From NCBI GenBank assembly GCA_963978545.1, contig OZ021732.1:61852714-61916713 (forward strand): 64,000 nucleotides of DNA, given 5' to 3'. The notes under the pieces were generated by a model. It saw only the letters and a list, made by a program, of their open reading frames with translations. It ran no database searches and had not been told where the DNA came from. The DNA comes from Linyphia triangularis (lineage: Eukaryota; Arthropoda; Arachnida; Araneae; Linyphiidae). This document shows, piece after piece, positions 1 through 10,260 of this stretch. A program made the translations under genes and the position numbers. How positions within the stretch are numbered: position 1 is the first letter of the stretch; every line of letters begins with the position of its first letter.

Positions 1-85
1 TAATGAATATAAAATCTGACAATGCATATTAAGGATTTTCTAAAAACTCTGTTTTTATGGGTTATATTATTGTTATAATTTTTTT
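1..85 (+). repeat. Repeat J, copy 1
   Basis: This segment matches the reverse complement of 14815-14893 almost base for base; both contain AAAACTCTGTTTTTATGGG. In both places it lies on the 5' side of an A-family repeat. No coding content is seen. It may be the edge of a larger dispersed element cut by the window start. Confidence 0.7.
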
Positions 86-92
86 CTTTCTT

Positions 93-327
93 TGTATTTT
101 TACATGTTTTTGAACATTCTGAGTTTAAAAAATGGCATAGAAAACATATTTGTCTTGTGACTGGTTAGCATAACTCTCGAATGAATTAACCTACGATGTT
201 TAACTCTTGTATACGGGTTAGTAGTACTCATGGGTCCTGTCATTACGGTTTTATTCAAAGTTATGAATGCACATAAGGTGGCTGCCATCGAAAAATTCGT
301 TTATTTCAGCAATGGACTGTTCCCGCA
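93..327 (+). repeat. A-family repeat, 5' part (A1a)
   Basis: Diverged 5' half of the ~750-bp dispersed repeat that recurs through the window. Landmarks present here are a 'gttttGGAACAT'-like start, 'TTAGCATAACTC', 'CCTACGATGTT' and 'GCATAAGGTGGCTGCCAT'. The copy stops abruptly at about 327 and resumes at 1894, so a 1.57-kb segment was inserted into it. A 62-codon antisense frame at this place is conserved in other A copies; see findings. Confidence 0.75.
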
Positions 328-1893
328 TTTTTTTTTTTTTTTATTCAATTCTAAATGTTTCGAAAAGGCCATAAACACAAAAATTTCTGCTCAATACGCT
401 TTTTTTTTTTAAATTTGTGATCAAAGTTACCTTGTTACACGTTGGCGAGAAAACGATTCATTCCGCTGGCATTGAATGTGACGTCACGCCTTCCCAAACA
501 TCTTTGCTTGAAATACAGCAGCGGAAACCAGATTTGCAAGTTTCTCGCAAATCCCGCCAACCTGCAAGGAATAAATATTTGGAATCGGAAAGAAAGTCTT
601 CATAAATATAAGCTAACTAGCTAAATACCTGTGCTTCGCTACGAAATTTTAACATGTGCTATATTTTAGCTAGCTGTGAGGCCTCGCATTGCGGAAATCT
701 GTCATTCGTGTATGAGACCCAGTTTTTGGCGCTTCGCTCGCAGGAAAGTTCATCGCTACGCAAAATTGAGCTCGCTTCATTCACTGAAAAGTTGATGGAC
801 ATATAAACACAGGCTTATTTCATTCGTTAAAAGGTTCATTGCTATGCAAGCATAGGCTCGCTTCGCTTTCTGAAAGGTTCATTGCTGCGTAAGCATAAGC
901 TCGCTTCACTCACTAAAATATAATTGCTACGTAAAGGCTTAATATTGGAAGCCTCTTCCTTGTCAAGGAAAAAAAAATTCCCGGTTAATACAATAATACA
1001 ACACCCCTTTAAGAATATTTTAACACGTGTTTGTGGAAAGCAAAAATTAGAGGCTAAAACGACTTATGTTGAAACTTTCAGAGATCTAGGTCTATTCGAA
1101 GTCGTTTTTTGTGGAAAAATTAATTGAAAAACAAATTAGAATTTTAACATTCTTTTTGTCAGTCCAATTAGAAGGCCAAAACTACTTGTGTTGAAAATTT
1201 CCGAAATGTAGCTTAATTATAAATCGTTTTGTAAAATATTTGTTAATTAATTTAAAAAAAAAAAAAGAATTTTAAATTCTGTTTTTCTAAAGTTCAATTA
1301 GAAGGCCAAAACTACTTATGTTGAAAATTTTAGAGCTGTAGCCCTATTAGAAATCATTTTGTAAAATATTTATTAATTAAAAAAATTAATTAAAAAGAAA
1401 CTAAATAAAAATTTAAAATTCTGCATTTCAAAAGTCCAATTAGAAGGCCAAAACTACTTATGTTTTGAAAACTTTAGAGCTGTAGCCCTATTAGAAATCG
1501 TTTTGTAAAATATTAATTAATTAATTAAAAAGAAAAATTAAAAAGAAACTAAATAAAAACTTAAAATTTTGTTTTTCAAAAGTTCAATTAGAAGGCCAAA
1601 ACTACTTATGTTGAAAATTTCAGAGCTGTAGCCCTATTAGTAATCGTTTTGTAAAATGTTTATTAATTAATTAAAAAAATTAATTAAAAAAGAACTAATT
1701 AAAATTTTAACATTCTGTTTGTGATGTATACAACTAAAAGGCTAAAACTACTTATGCTGAAAATTTCAGAGCTCTACTCCAATTTTAAGTAGGTTTCTAT
1801 ATATCCATAGGAGCCACAGACTGATAGACAAACAAACTGCTTGTTTAATTTTTATAGATTTCACTTGTTTTTAAAAAATGCGGGAATTGTTCA
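328..1893. mobile_element. Nested insertion with short inverted ends, carrying repeat B1
   Basis: The two halves of an A-family repeat flank this segment. Its ends are inverted to each other: left GACTGTTCCCGCATTTTTT, right (reverse complement) GAACAATTCCCGCATTTTTT. The first ~285 bases (328-613) are unique here and include a TGACGTCA at 479-486; most of the rest is repeat B1. No transposase is seen, so this would be a non-autonomous element or a composite. No clear target-site duplication could be fixed. Confidence 0.5.
614..1860 (+). repeat. B-family composite repeat, copy 1
   Basis: Second copy is 47688-48933. Both begin TAACTAGCT, continue with GTGCTTCGCWACGAAATTTT and a stretch rich in 'gcttcgctcgc'-like words, and end in a CAGAC-rich segment, a CTTGTTT motif and TTTATAGAT. 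The middle (about 1040-1770) is a tandem array of degenerate units, each carrying GAAGGCCAAAACTACTTATG and TGTAGCCCTATTAGAAATCG. Unit starts are near 1051, 1171, 1301, 1443, 1591 and 1740, so the period drifts from about 120 to 150 bases through varying TTAATTAA-rich spacers. No open reading frame is shared, and the class is unknown. Confidence 0.75.
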
Positions 1894-2170
1894 TTACCAG
1901 AAAAAAAAAAAACTAATTTAACGATTTTTATCAATATCACTGTGGTTATTCCTTTTTTGGTGTACTAATATCGCCATCTCTGAAACTCCTGAAGAAATTC
2001 AATGAAAACGTAAAAATTTGAAAAACGAATACCTTTTACTCACATTTCTCTGTCCTTGAGCATTGCCCATCAACGACTGTTTCTTAAGGATAATGTAGTA
2101 GTTATCGAAAAACATCGCCAATTTCGCAATTCTGGTGGGAGATTTAGGGCATTGTAACAATTATCACTAG
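1894..2170 (+). repeat. A-family repeat, 3' part (A1b)
   Basis: Continues A1a after the nested insertion: 'ACGATTTTTATCAATATCACTGTGG', 'CTTGAGCATTGCCCATCAACGA' and 'TTATCGAAAAACATCGCCAA' (shown in part) are in consensus order. Homology fades near 2170 before the usual 3' end. Confidence 0.65.
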
Positions 2171-2404
2171 TTATTTTTTAAAAACTGGATAAAAATATTG
2201 AAACAAAAACGTACACCCTTTCCACACTTCTAGTTTTATAACGAAACCGTCTTCTTGAGATCTCCTATCTTAACAATTCTGGGGGTAGGCCGAGACGTGA
2301 ATTATATTTTGGTTTCTCATGCTTTTTCAGGCAAAATGACTATGAATTTTTAAGATTTATTTTAAGTAGAAAATAATGGTTAGGTAATTAGGTTAGGTAA
2401 GGAT
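2171..2404. other. No supported feature
   Basis: A+T-rich sequence without a gene or clear repeat. A short run reading GGTTAGGTAATTAGGTTAGG (2389-2408) resembles the arthropod TTAGG telomere unit but has too few units to call. Confidence 0.5.
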
Positions 2405-2840
2405 AAATGTCATTACAAACGGCCACTCAGAAAATTCTAACATAGAGTGGACGGTGAAACGTATGACCATTCGGTTTCTGTGAGCCCACCTTAGTTTTGA
2501 ACATTTGTTGTGTGTTGAACCAGCACCGACATGTTCACGGTGTAGCTGTGTTTTAACTGTAAATCATATGAGTATTTATCCCAATTTTAAACATGTACCA
2601 AAGCGGTGTCGTCATGCGACAAATTTTACATTGGAGGACTTGCTTTGCAATCATCCTCACCCGAATTTGTTTTTATTTCTTAAGGATATTGGTTTTACAA
2701 ACTTGATATAAATCTTTTGTTATACTTCTTTTTTAATATTTTAAGTCTTTGATTTGAAAAAAAAACCACAAAAAAAAACATGAATGTTTAGTGCAGCATA
2801 ACCATGGCTCTTGTGTCATAAAAAACCACTCACCCAACTC
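2405..2840 (+). pseudogene. Non-LTR retrotransposon (Jockey/CR1-like LINE), 3' end of ORF2
   Basis: The + frame ending at 2711 encodes the C-terminal region that follows RNase H in Jockey/CR1-type ORF2 proteins. Seen features are a CSRCSC cysteine cluster, LTVNH in place of the usual LTVxHI, then PNF, TLEDLL, and the terminal FLFLKDIGF before the stop. The same frame can be followed upstream to about 2405 across one in-frame TGA. After the stop comes an A+T-rich 3' UTR with two A tracts and a 'GTGCAGCATAACCATGG...CATAAAA' motif typical of such LINE tails, ending near 2840. The rest of ORF2 is absent, so this is a dead 5'-truncated copy. The clade within the LINEs is uncertain. Confidence 0.7.
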
Positions 2841-3245
2841 ACCTTTGTTTATAACTGTACTTTTAGTTCCAAGTTGTTGATGCGTTCTATCCGTTTGGAA
2901 CCCTTATATTGTTTTATATCAGGGGAGCGCAATGAGCATTGCTGAGAGTTCAGGTAATACTCGAGAAACACAAATGAAATCGTTATTTTAAACAAAATTC
3001 TGTTTTAATAGTGAGAATTCCCGATATGCGAGGGTTAACAATTTTCCTCTAGGAATTACTTGCATTTTAATGATATTTATTTTACAATCATCATGACACA
3101 GTTATTTATTTTACAATTTAACAGCAAATTACAATCGTGCAATATAATACCAGGGGTTCTCATTCGCCATAAAATTCCTAATATTCCTTAAATTTTTGTT
3201 TCTCCCCAAAATTCCTAAAATTGTATTTAAAACTTTTCGATAATA
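2841..3245. other. No supported feature
   Basis: A+T-rich, no gene, RNA or repeat recognised. Confidence 0.4.
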
Positions 3246-3376
3246 CCTAAAAAAATAAAATAAAATAAAATAAAATAAAATAAAACAAAATAAAATAAAA
3301 TAAAATAAAATAAAATAAAATAAAATAAAATAAAATAAAATAAAATAAAATAAAATAAAATAAAATAAAATAAAAA
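3246..3376 (+). repeat. (TAAAA)n microsatellite
   Basis: About 25 units of TAAAA with one C interruption near 3285. Confidence 0.97.
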
Positions 3377-3821
3377 CGCTTGGAAAGTTCCCCGATTTTT
3401 CTTTAAAAACCCAGATATACCTCCAGAGTAGAAAATCTTTTCTGAAATTTTAATTATAAAATTTTAATTATCAACGAACAATTTTAAATTGTAGCCAACG
3501 ACCTCAGGTCTCAGGTTTGTAGACCAAAAAAAGCAACGTAATGTTTGACGTTGAACGAAGGAGCAAAGTAATAATTAGTTTGAAAATCTCCGATATTATT
3601 AAAATTCTAATCTACAACTTCTTCTGGTTGTTAACAAAATATTTTCTAGGCTGAGCCGAAACGATTTGATCAATTTTGTCATTCATTAATTATTAGTATC
3701 CAATTCGATGGTATGCCTTTTGTATATTTCATTGAGAATGAAAGTATCGTTGCTGTCGGGGATCTTTGGCAGAATAATGAATGACAAAACGTCATGCATA
3801 CCAAACGCTTATCGTTTTTTA
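3377..3821. other. No gene; weak inverted repeat
   Basis: TTTTGTCATTCATTAATTAT (about 3676) is partly inverted at about 3774-3795 (reverse reading TTTTGTCATTCATTATTCTG). Both sides also carry a GGTATGC word, so a decayed small inverted-repeat element is possible. Nothing else stands out. Confidence 0.3.
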
Positions 3822-3876
3822 CTATCAATTACCCATATGTTTATATACATAGGGTAACGAAAGTATAGCATTCGGT

Positions 3877-3919
<43 letters not shown>

Positions 3920-3925
3920 AAAAAA

Positions 3926-3961
<36 letters not shown>

Positions 3962-4622
3962 ATTTCTCCACGTTTTGGAACATCCTGATTTCAAAAAAGT
4001 GATCTAGAAAAAATGTCTGTCTGTGTGTGTATGTGTGTCTGTGGTCAGCATAACTCCCGAACAAATTGACCTACGATGTTCAAATTTGGTATGAGGGTTA
4101 GTGACAGTGACGGCCATGGAACCTACCATTAGGGTTTTCGTCAAAATCGTGCTTGCGCATAAGGTAGCTGCCATTGAAAAAATTATGTTTTTCAATGATT
4201 GCAAGAAAACGGCTCTAACGATTTTGATAAAAATCGCTGTGGTAATGCCTCAGGTGTTCTAAACATCCCCATCTCCGAAATTCCCGTAAAAATGTTTTAA
4301 CGGCGTAAAAGTTGTAAAACGAATGTCTTCAACACAGAGTCTTCTTTCCTTGAGCATACCTCACTATCGAACGTTTTTTTCTTATCGAACCAGTTTCACT
4401 TATAACAAAGGATAATATAAGGGTTATCGAGAAGTATATCGCCAAAATCACCATTCTGCAGATTTTCTTTTTTCTTTTGAACCCATACAAGAATTATCGC
4501 CAAACTGGGACCATTTTTTCTAAATGAAGGAAGAAAATATACAAACAGTAAATGACACAAAACCACGTCAGTATTATAGTGTAATTGAAAGTTGTGCGAT
4601 GTTCCACACCCCTAGTTTTTCT
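3822..4622 (+). repeat. A-family repeat, near-complete copy (A2)
   Basis: Begins with the family start TATCAATTACCCATATG. It then runs in order through an A/T homopolymer stretch, CACGTTTTGGAACATCCTGA, GTGATCTAGAAAAAATGTCT, CTCCCGAACAAATTGACCTA, GCGCATAAGGTAGCTGCCAT, TTTTGATAAAAATCGCTGTG, CACTTATAACAAAGGATAAT, and the 3' end GATGTTCCACACCCCTAG. This is the best copy for a family consensus. No terminal inverted repeat longer than a few bases, no TSD and no transposase are visible, so the class is open. Open frames here are not taken as genes. Confidence 0.85.
3878..3959. repeat. Poly(A)/poly(T) palindrome
   Basis: A run of ~40 A is followed by a mixed TT/A run and ~30 T. It sits where other A copies have a short A or T tract, so it is a homopolymer expansion inside the repeat. 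Confidence 0.9.
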
Positions 4623-5012
4623 TTAAGTTGCACTGTTAAAAGCATTCTAATATTAAAGTTAAGAAAGATTTACTTATATTCTCAAATAAATTGTCAGCTT
4701 ATCAAAACTATGATGCGGATCTATTCAATATATTTATGGAATAAACATTTCCCTCAACTCATCCTAACTTAATCTTAAAACGGGACGCACAAATACACAC
4801 ATCAATGAAATTCACACCATCATCATGCACATAAAGATGACTGGACACTGTGAAACAGTTGTTCTTCAATAGACTTATTTTACAACAATTATTAATTGCT
4901 TGAATTAGTATTTTCTTCGTAATGCCAGCATTTTTTTTTTTAAAGACCTGATTTTTAATTCACGCAACCCTTCATTCTAGAGATTTTTGTCTCGTGATAA
5001 TTCAATATATAC
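4623..5012. other. No supported feature
   Basis: A+T-rich, no gene or repeat recognised. Confidence 0.4.
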
Positions 5013-5405
5013 TGTTACGAATTTCTGTATATTTGTAAATATTTCGTAGCATTAATTATGTAAAAAGATACATTTCTGTACATTTCGCATAAGGCAGTGC
5101 AAGGGTTTGCTTTCCTGCAATGTGTGTCTTAATGCTTGATAACGAGTTTTACAGAGATAACGCTGGGAAGCGAGTTTTACAAGGAGCAGGGCATTTAACA
5201 TTATGGTAATGGCAATTTCGCCAAATTGGAGAGATAGAGCCAAGTTAGCGACGGTTTTGGCGACTAATTTTTTGTCGCCAAATTTGGCGAGAAATCACCA
5301 AATGTCGCCAAACTTGGAGACTATTTGGCGACATTTTCGGTCCCCATGTACATGAATAGGACTTTTCGACTACGATTTGGAAAATCCTCCAAATTTCTAT
5401 CTCTG

Positions 5406-5423
5406 GAAGTATCTAGAAGATTC
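5406..5423 (+). promoter_or_regulatory. Heat-shock-element array in solo LTR
   Basis: Reads GAAgtATCtaGAAgaTTC: four alternating GAA/TTC units at exact 5-bp spacing, with one base off (ATC for TTC). It ends 8 bp upstream of the TATA box. Confidence 0.55.
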
Positions 5424-5431
5424 GCCTTTCC

Positions 5432-5439
5432 TATATAAG
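5432..5439 (+). promoter_or_regulatory. TATA box of solo LTR
   Basis: TATATAAG, followed ~25-30 bp on by the presumed start of R. Confidence 0.6.
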
Positions 5440-5682
5440 TCCGGCCAAGAGTTAGTTGAGTCCGTTAGTTGACTGGAATTACTGAGTTGAGATACTGAGT
5501 CTCAGTGAGCATTCAGAGTAGTTCTAAAGCGAACTGTATTGCATTGTCTTTTGCGGCGATTTGTAGCAGTTGTGAAGTTTTTTAAATGCTCTTTGAGCTC
5601 TATTGTTGTTTAAAGAGCTGTATTGAGTCTTCTAGAACGAGAAGTTCAGGTTTTGTAAAAGAATCTGTGAAGAGTATATCGC

Positions 5683-5688
5683 AATAAA
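5683..5688 (+). terminator. Polyadenylation signal of solo LTR
   Basis: AATAAA, about 70 bp before the LTR 3' end. Confidence 0.55.
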
Positions 5689-5756
5689 TTTCTGCAAGTG
5701 TTAATCTGCTTTGGCTTCAAACCTTTCGAACCCATCCACGCAACAATACCATAACA

Positions 5757-6039
5757 TTTCTCAAAAATTATTTTTCTCGAATTTAAACGCTAATTCCCAA
5801 CTAAGTCGGCTGGCCTGGCAATGTCTGCTCTATATAGAAATGTGCAATCCCCCTAAAAGTTTTTCTCCTCAAAAGCTTCAAATTATGATTTTTTTTCCAA
5901 TAAAGGTGAAAGCTCTTCTACATATATCTAGATTTTTATTTAAAGCTAACTATTCCTTAAAGTTTACTATCAAAGTTGACATATCTGGAGGGGAAAACTG
6001 TTTAGCAGAAGACTTACGGCCATATTATACAGACAGAGC
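5757..6039. other. No supported feature
   Basis: Unique A+T-rich sequence between the solo LTR and a partial A copy. A long open frame through it has no ATG start, crosses into repeat sequence and is not called. Confidence 0.4.
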
Positions 6040-6401
6040 CACTCGAGCCCTCCTGCGAAATTTCCAAAAAAGTGCTTTAATGGCGTAAAAAGTTGAAAAA
6101 CGGATGCCTTTAACACAGAGTTCTTTTTGTTTGAACATAGCTTATCAACGATCGTTTTTCTATTCTTCTTAGTTTCACTTATAAGAAAGAACAATATAAG
6201 AATTATCGAAATAAATATCGCCAAAATCCCCCTTTTTGCGAAGTTTTTTTCTTTTATTTTAAAGCGCATATCTTAAAATATCACCAAACTGACCATTTTT
6301 CTCAATGAATGAGGAAAATATAAAAACAGTAAATGACACAAATTCACATCAGTACTATAGTGTAATTGAAAGTTGTGCGATGTTCCACACCCCTAGTTTA
6401 C
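6040..6401 (+). repeat. A-family repeat, 3' part (A3)
   Basis: Holds the 3' half of the family ('AATGGCGTAAAAAGTTGAAA', 'CACTTATAAGAAAG', 'GATGTTCCACACCCCTAG'). It ends directly against the start of the next A copy. Confidence 0.8.
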
Positions 6402-6448
6402 TTTCAATTACCCATAAGTATACATTGAAAATTGAAAATGTAGCATTC

Positions 6449-6485
<37 letters not shown>

Positions 6486-7116
6486 CAATTATTTTGCATT
6501 TTTCCAAGTTTTGGAATGTTAAAAAAAGTGATCTAGAAAAAATGTCTGTTTGTGTGAATGTGTGTCTGTGTATCTGTGTATACATGGTCAGCATAACTCC
6601 CGAAAAAATTGACCTACGATGTTCAAATTTGGTATGAGGGTTACTGGCGGCCATGGGACCTACCATTAAGGTTTTCGTCAAAATCGCGTATGCGCATAAG
6701 GTAGCTGCCATTGAAAAAATCATGTTTTTCAACGATTGCTAAAAAAAAGCTCTAGCGATTTTGATAAAAATCGCTGTGCTAAGGCCTCGTAAGGTGTTCA
6801 AATGCAAGTGGAAAAACGAATGCCCTTAACAGTTTTCTTTGCTTGAACATAGCTTATGAACTATCGTTTTTTCTCCTCTTCTCAGTTTCACTTATAAGAA
6901 AGGATAATATAAGAATTATCGAAAAGTATATCGCGGAAATTTCTATTTTGGCGAAATTTTTTTTTCTTCTCATATTACAAGTATCGCAAAAAATATCGCC
7001 AAACTGGCCATTTTTTCTAAACGAATGATGGAAATTTAAAAATGGTAAATGACACAAATCAACATAAGTAATAAAGTGTAATTGAAAGTTGTGCGATGTT
7101 CCACACCCCTAGTTTA
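6402..7116 (+). repeat. A-family repeat, complete copy (A4)
   Basis: Starts ACTTTCAATTACCCATAAGT immediately after A3 and ends CCACACCCCTAG. It has an A-tract at about 6452-6483. Same order of landmarks as A2. Confidence 0.85.
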
Positions 7117-7189
7117 GTTTATAATGTGGCATTTTTTCAAAAACTTTCACTTTCACAAATAGCCAGTAATCTTAGAAGTTATTTTTCTT

Positions 7190-7900
7190 TCTAAAAAGAA
7201 AGTTGGGCGTGACAAAAACTGTTCGACAGAAATTTGGGGTAGCTAGAATATAACTTCCCTTAAAAGCCAGAAATTGTTTTCTTTCAACAAAGATGGCGTG
7301 AGTGGTGATAAATGTTCTACAGAAAACCAGTAAAAACAGAAAATTTTCAACAAAAAAACAGTTTTCCAGTAAAAGTCAATAATTTCTTGAAGTCGTTATC
7401 GCCTAATAAATTGACATACAATGATAAAAGCTGTTCTACAGAAACAAAGCAATTTCACAATTCTTTAAAGTTTTTTTTTTTTTAAGAAAGTTGACGGGAA
7501 TGGTGAAAACTATTTTACAGAAACCTATTGTGACATATTTAGACTTCGCCTAGCCAACATTTTAGTTTCTTTTTTTAACTTCCTACAATTTATCTTACAA
7601 CGTCGTATATTTTCTCAAAAAGTTATATTTTTCTTGTATAATTCCAAAAGCTGCTTTTTTTTTTTAATGACATACACACATGTGTAACGAAAATTGTACT
7701 GTAGAAAAGTTGGAATTCTTAGACGATATATTTTTCTTCTCAAAAGTAAAACATTCATAGAATTTTTTTTCCGCCAACAAAGAAGGCTGGCAGACCACTG
7801 GATTTTTTTTCTTCTGTAAAAGCCTATAATACCTTAACATTGTTTTCTTTTAACAAAGCTGACGTGCGTGGTTAAAACTGTTCTTCAGAAACCTTCGGTG
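7190..7900 (+). repeat. Degenerate tandem repeat
   Basis: A unit reading roughly 'AACAAAGnTGACGTGnGTGG' then 'AAAACTGTTCTACAGAAAC' recurs near 7205, 7290, 7410, 7490, 7670 and 7855. Intervals vary from ~80 to ~185 bases, and spacers often contain 'TTTTCTTTcAACAAAG' or 'AGTAAAAG'. Units are far diverged, so the array is old. Its relation to the flanking A copies is unknown. Confidence 0.55.
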
Positions 7901-7982
7901 GCATATTTAAACTTTCTAATTTGTAGTTTTTTTCAGAGTTTTTCATTATGACATGCGTTTTGATTTTACGAAGATTATCAAG

Positions 7983-8621
7983 AGTAATTATTGAGAAATA
8001 AAATTTCGATTTTTTTCATTTCTCCACGTTTTGGAACATCATAATTTCAAAAAAGTGATCTAGAAAAAATGTCTCTGTGGTCAGCATAACTCCTGAGCAA
8101 ATTGACCTACAATGTTCAAATTTGGTGTGCGGGTTGGTTGTGCCACAAGGACCTACCATTAAGGTTTTCGTCAAAATCGCACACTCGCATAAGGTAGCTG
8201 CTATTGAAAAAAAATTATGTTTTTCAGTAATTGCTAAAAAACAGTTCTAAAGATTTTGATCAAAATCGCTGAGGTAATGCCACTGAAAAAACGAGTGCCC
8301 TAAAAAAACGAGTGCCCCTAACACAGAGCTCTTTGCCCTTGAGCATCATCCATTAACTATCGTATATATATATATATATTTTTTGCATTTCACTCACAAG
8401 CAAGGACAATGTAATGCCTATCGAATTAAATAATCAATTTTGCCATTTTGGCATGTTTTTGTTTTCTCATATAAAAATTATCGCCAATAATGCTGGCCAT
8501 TTTTATTTAAATGAGTGAAAATAAGAATATTGTAAGTAACACCAAGTTAAATTTTACTGCAAAGACCAATATTATATAGTGTAATTGAAAGTTGTGCCAT
8601 GATCCACTCCACTAGTTTTTG
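7983..8621 (+). repeat. A-family repeat (A5)
   Basis: Carries CACGTTTTGGAACATCATAA, GTGATCTAGAAAAAATGTCT, CATAAGGTAGCTGC, an internal duplication of 'AAAAAACGAGTGCCC' near 8285-8320, a short (TA)n at about 8364, and the 3' end 'CCACTCCACTAG'. More diverged than A2 and A4. Confidence 0.8.
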
Positions 8622-9679
8622 TTCCTGTTCTAACAATACAATATAGAAAGAAAAAGTTCAGAGTGTCTACAGACGCCAATTTTTGCTTTTAAATCCTTCT
8701 AAAGAGCTTATACTCAAAAAGAAAAGTAAATGAAAAATCTCTATAGTACTTTAATTTTTTTCTTGAAAAGTTTATAGTATAACCAATTGGAAATAAAACA
8801 CTTATAATTATCTTGTATAACGGGTCAGAATTATTTTAAATTAAAAGGTGTTGCAAGTTGGGGTAATACACATATTTTCAATACTTGAGCATCAAATAAC
8901 GGAATTTATTTAAATAATAATAATAATGGTATGTACAAAATGTGATAGAGTGAGTCTTACAGATTAAAAGTTTTCAGTCCTCGTCAAATTGACCCTAGTG
9001 AAGTTATTGCAGAAAACCTTGTCCTCCAGAAAATTGAAATAACACAATTTTTATCACCTATAGCACGTTTAATTTTTATACTCAATCAAAGAATTGAACT
9101 TTAAAGAGGCAATAGGAGGAATTGAATAATTGAAGAAAATTTCAGTTTTCTACAACAATATTATATCATGAATGAGAGCGAAGAATAAATTCTTCAATAT
9201 TTATAATGAAGTGGACACTTTTAAGTTTCCCTTAAAATTTTGTTATTACTGTTTTTCTCTAAGCATTCCAAATTTAAAATAGTTTTGAAGGAATATTGAA
9301 TGCAATGCATATTTTATAATTTTGGGTACTTATGAATTATCCAGTCGACCCTCAATGGGACAAAAAGTTTGCCAAACGTATTTCTTTGGTTCGTCGAAAC
9401 AATAAGTCCGGATGGATGCCCTATCCTCTGCGCAGCTGAGGAGTTCTATGGGAATGCTCAGACGCTGGACAGAACCAAAGCGGAATTCCTTGAAGGCTAG
9501 GTGGTTCGAACTTTTTGTCACCAGCATAAAGTTTGCCAACGATCAACAAGATAATAATTAAGTTCCTGATTTTGCAGTAGGTCAATTGTGTGGTGAAAGA
9601 CGATACTCTTAAAATAGTGACTATCACTCGATCGTTCTTTAGAAAATATTATACCAAAATAAACATGAGTGTGCCTAAT
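8622..9679. other. No supported gene
   Basis: Mostly A+T-rich and unrecognised. At 9330-9560 base composition is more even and both strands hold open frames of 60-70 codons, but none resembles a protein I know and no splice context decides one, so none is called. Confidence 0.4.
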
Positions 9680-10260
9680 TTCTTAATAATTTACCCATCT
9701 TTCTTAGTCCATAGAAAGTAATCTACTTTTAATTCCTTCAGCTTTCAACAAGATCTAATTTTTCAACGCCATCCCCATCAAGAGCACGCATCCATCTCCA
9801 TCAAATCCCGATTAAGTCAGACCCAAACAATCCTTTTTCTAAATCTCCCCCAAAGCACACACAACAGGTATCGACTTCCAACGCCATCTTGTGTTCATCC
9901 AAACTGATGGAGGAGGAAGAGGAAGGATTCGACCCAAAAGTTAAAAATCTCGCCTGTGACGAATAGGGGGGTGTATCTGGCAATCAGGGCTTAATTAGTA
10001 GAGACGTGGAGAAGGGGAAGGCAGTGTGACCCCCACCCTATCAGCGACTTCATTATGAGAAAATGAAGTCGTTATCTTGGCTTTAGTAAATCATCGTGGC
10101 GAGAAAATAGGGGACTCTTTCGTTGGACCCTCTCCTCAAACTTCGTTTTCCAGCGGCTGTTGGGGAATTAGGGAGAAGTTGGTGGGCTGATGAACGTTAA
10201 TCGGAGTGAAAATGGGTTTGAGGGGGCTTCTTCGCTTCGTTTCTTTCTTAATATTTTTCA
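9680..10260. other. G+C-richer island, possible cis-regulatory or conserved non-coding DNA
   Basis: Composition rises to near 50% G+C against ~30% around it, with no convincing reading frame. It includes a perfect 10-bp stem-loop at 10045-10071 and homeodomain-like TAATTAG/TTAATTAG words (about 9990). Function is inferred only from composition. Confidence 0.3.
10045..10071. other. Perfect stem-loop
   Basis: CGACTTCATT (10045-10054) pairs with AATGAAGTCG (10062-10071) around a 7-nt loop. Too short for a usual animal microRNA precursor. Confidence 0.5.

Larger units (their letters stand above)
5013..5756 (+). mobile_element. Solo LTR of a Gypsy-type retrotransposon
   Basis: The segment has 5'-TGTTACG and CATAACA-3' ends, so TGTTA/TAACA form the short terminal inverted repeat of an LTR. 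In order it holds: an A+T-rich start; a block of direct and inverted GTCGCCAAA/TTTGGCGAC words at 5245-5335; a heat-shock-element array (5406-5423); a TATA box (5432-5439); a G+C-richer leader; and AATAAA at 5683-5688 followed by a T-rich end. That is the order U3-R-U5. No primer-binding site follows at 5757, no polypurine tract precedes 5013, and no second LTR is in reach, so it is a solo LTR. The flanks (TATAC and TTTCT) do not match, so either the TSD has decayed or the solo LTR arose by recombination between two elements. The superfamily is inferred from memory of similar LTR ends. Confidence 0.7.

Noticed and set aside
1040..1770. CRISPR-like array (regular repeats in B)
   Set aside because: Spacers are low-complexity TTAATTAA runs, not unique, and the genome is eukaryotic.
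2389..2408. Interstitial TTAGG telomere repeat
   Set aside because: Only about three imperfect units.
4524..4772. 82-codon + frame
   Set aside because: Starts inside the end of repeat A2 and runs into unique DNA; no resemblance to any protein.
5711..6088. 125-codon + frame
   Set aside because: No ATG start, begins inside the solo LTR and ends in repeat A3; a chance frame.
3822..8621. A family as a Helitron
   Set aside because: Copies end in CTAG before T, as Helitrons can, but no stable hairpin precedes the end and the conserved 5' end does not start at TC. The evidence is too weak.
9330..9627. Two overlapping minus frames of 68-69 codons
   Set aside because: No recognisable protein, no splice or promoter support.
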